A stretch of 7,160 nucleotides of DNA from Nitriliruptoraceae bacterium (GTDB taxonomy: Bacteria; Actinomycetota; Nitriliruptoria; Nitriliruptorales; Nitriliruptoraceae), in the NCBI GenBank assembly GCA_007134165.1, contig SLLJ01000187.1, positions 1-7,160 of the forward strand, in the 5' to 3' direction. Made by a program: the position numbers and the translations under genes. Under the pieces are notes generated by a model. That model was not told the origin of the DNA. It made no database searches and was given only the letters and a program-made list of their open reading frames with translations. Shown here one piece after another: positions 7,043-7,160 of the stretch (position 1 is its first letter; each line of letters opens with the position of its first letter).

Positions 7043-7160
7043 TCACGTCACGACGTTCACCTCGTTCGACGGCGCCGCAGCATCGCCGTCCTGCTCGTTG
7101 TCGGGCCAGGACCGCCAATCCCGACGGCACCCCAGAGCGCACCCCCTAGCGCACCCCCTA
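7043..7160 (-). CDS. Possible C-terminal end of an unknown gene entering from the right
   Basis: A minus-strand frame enters from the window edge and ends at TGA (7045-7043). The last part reads RRDWRSWPDNEQDGDAAAPS followed by NEVNVVT. Nearly every codon ends in G or C, as real genes in this window do, and the acidic tail looks like a protein C-terminus. Only about 39 codons are visible, no domain can be named, and another minus frame is also open here. The 12-bp tandem repeat at the edge would encode Arg-Gly-Cys-Ala twice in this frame. Confidence 0.22.
   Translation of the reverse strand, partial: RGCARGCALGCRRDWRSWPDNEQDGDAAAPSNEVNVVT
7137..7160. repeat. Perfect 12-bp tandem repeat, two copies, reaching the window edge
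   Basis: GCGCACCCCCTA occurs at 7137-7148 and again at 7149-7160 with no mismatch and no spacer. The array may continue beyond the window. The unit is a multiple of three, so copy-number change would not shift a reading frame. Confidence 0.85.

Noticed and set aside
1..7160. tRNA or rRNA genes, CRISPR arrays, phage attachment sites or toxin-antitoxin pairs
   Set aside because: No cloverleaf with a T-loop consensus, no regularly spaced repeats, and no short paired open frames with recognisable motifs were seen on either strand by reading.

Overview
The window is high-GC DNA (by eye about two-thirds G+C) with strong G/C bias at third codon positions. The protein families resemble those of Actinomycetota. 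Genus cannot be told from this window.

Only one gene is clearly intact: a plus-strand Gfo/Idh/MocA-family NAD(P)-dependent oxidoreductase (321-1508) with a good Shine-Dalgarno sequence. Everything else that can be recognised lies on the minus strand and is damaged. Read in minus-strand transcription order from the right edge, these are: a flavin amine oxidase remnant (about 6817-6324) with an in-frame stop, a frameshift and an apparent internal deletion; an alpha/beta-hydrolase remnant (about 5957-5510) split over three frames; the C-terminal part of a GT4-like glycosyltransferase (4677-4091) with one frameshift; an almost full-length glycogen-debranching-type amylo-alpha-1,6-glucosidase (4091-2018) with two frameshifts and an amber stop near its end; and a short scrap of an IS1182-like transposase (1752-1642).

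The glycosyltransferase stop and the debranching-enzyme start overlap as TGATG, so these two were once a translationally coupled pair in alpha-glucan or sugar-polymer metabolism. The oxidoreductase converges on them from the left. The roughly 500-base convergent gap (1509-2017) holds a G-rich run, the transposase scrap and two inverted repeats.

The stretches 1-320, 4678-5509, 5958-6323 and 6818-7042 contain no gene that I can name. The right edge has a perfect 12-bp tandem duplication that may lie within the C-terminal coding part of a gene running in from outside.

I see no evidence for a novel multi-gene system. The most notable feature is the contrast between one clean gene and several kilobases of broken genes. 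This suggests local gene decay, although indel-prone sequencing must be excluded.
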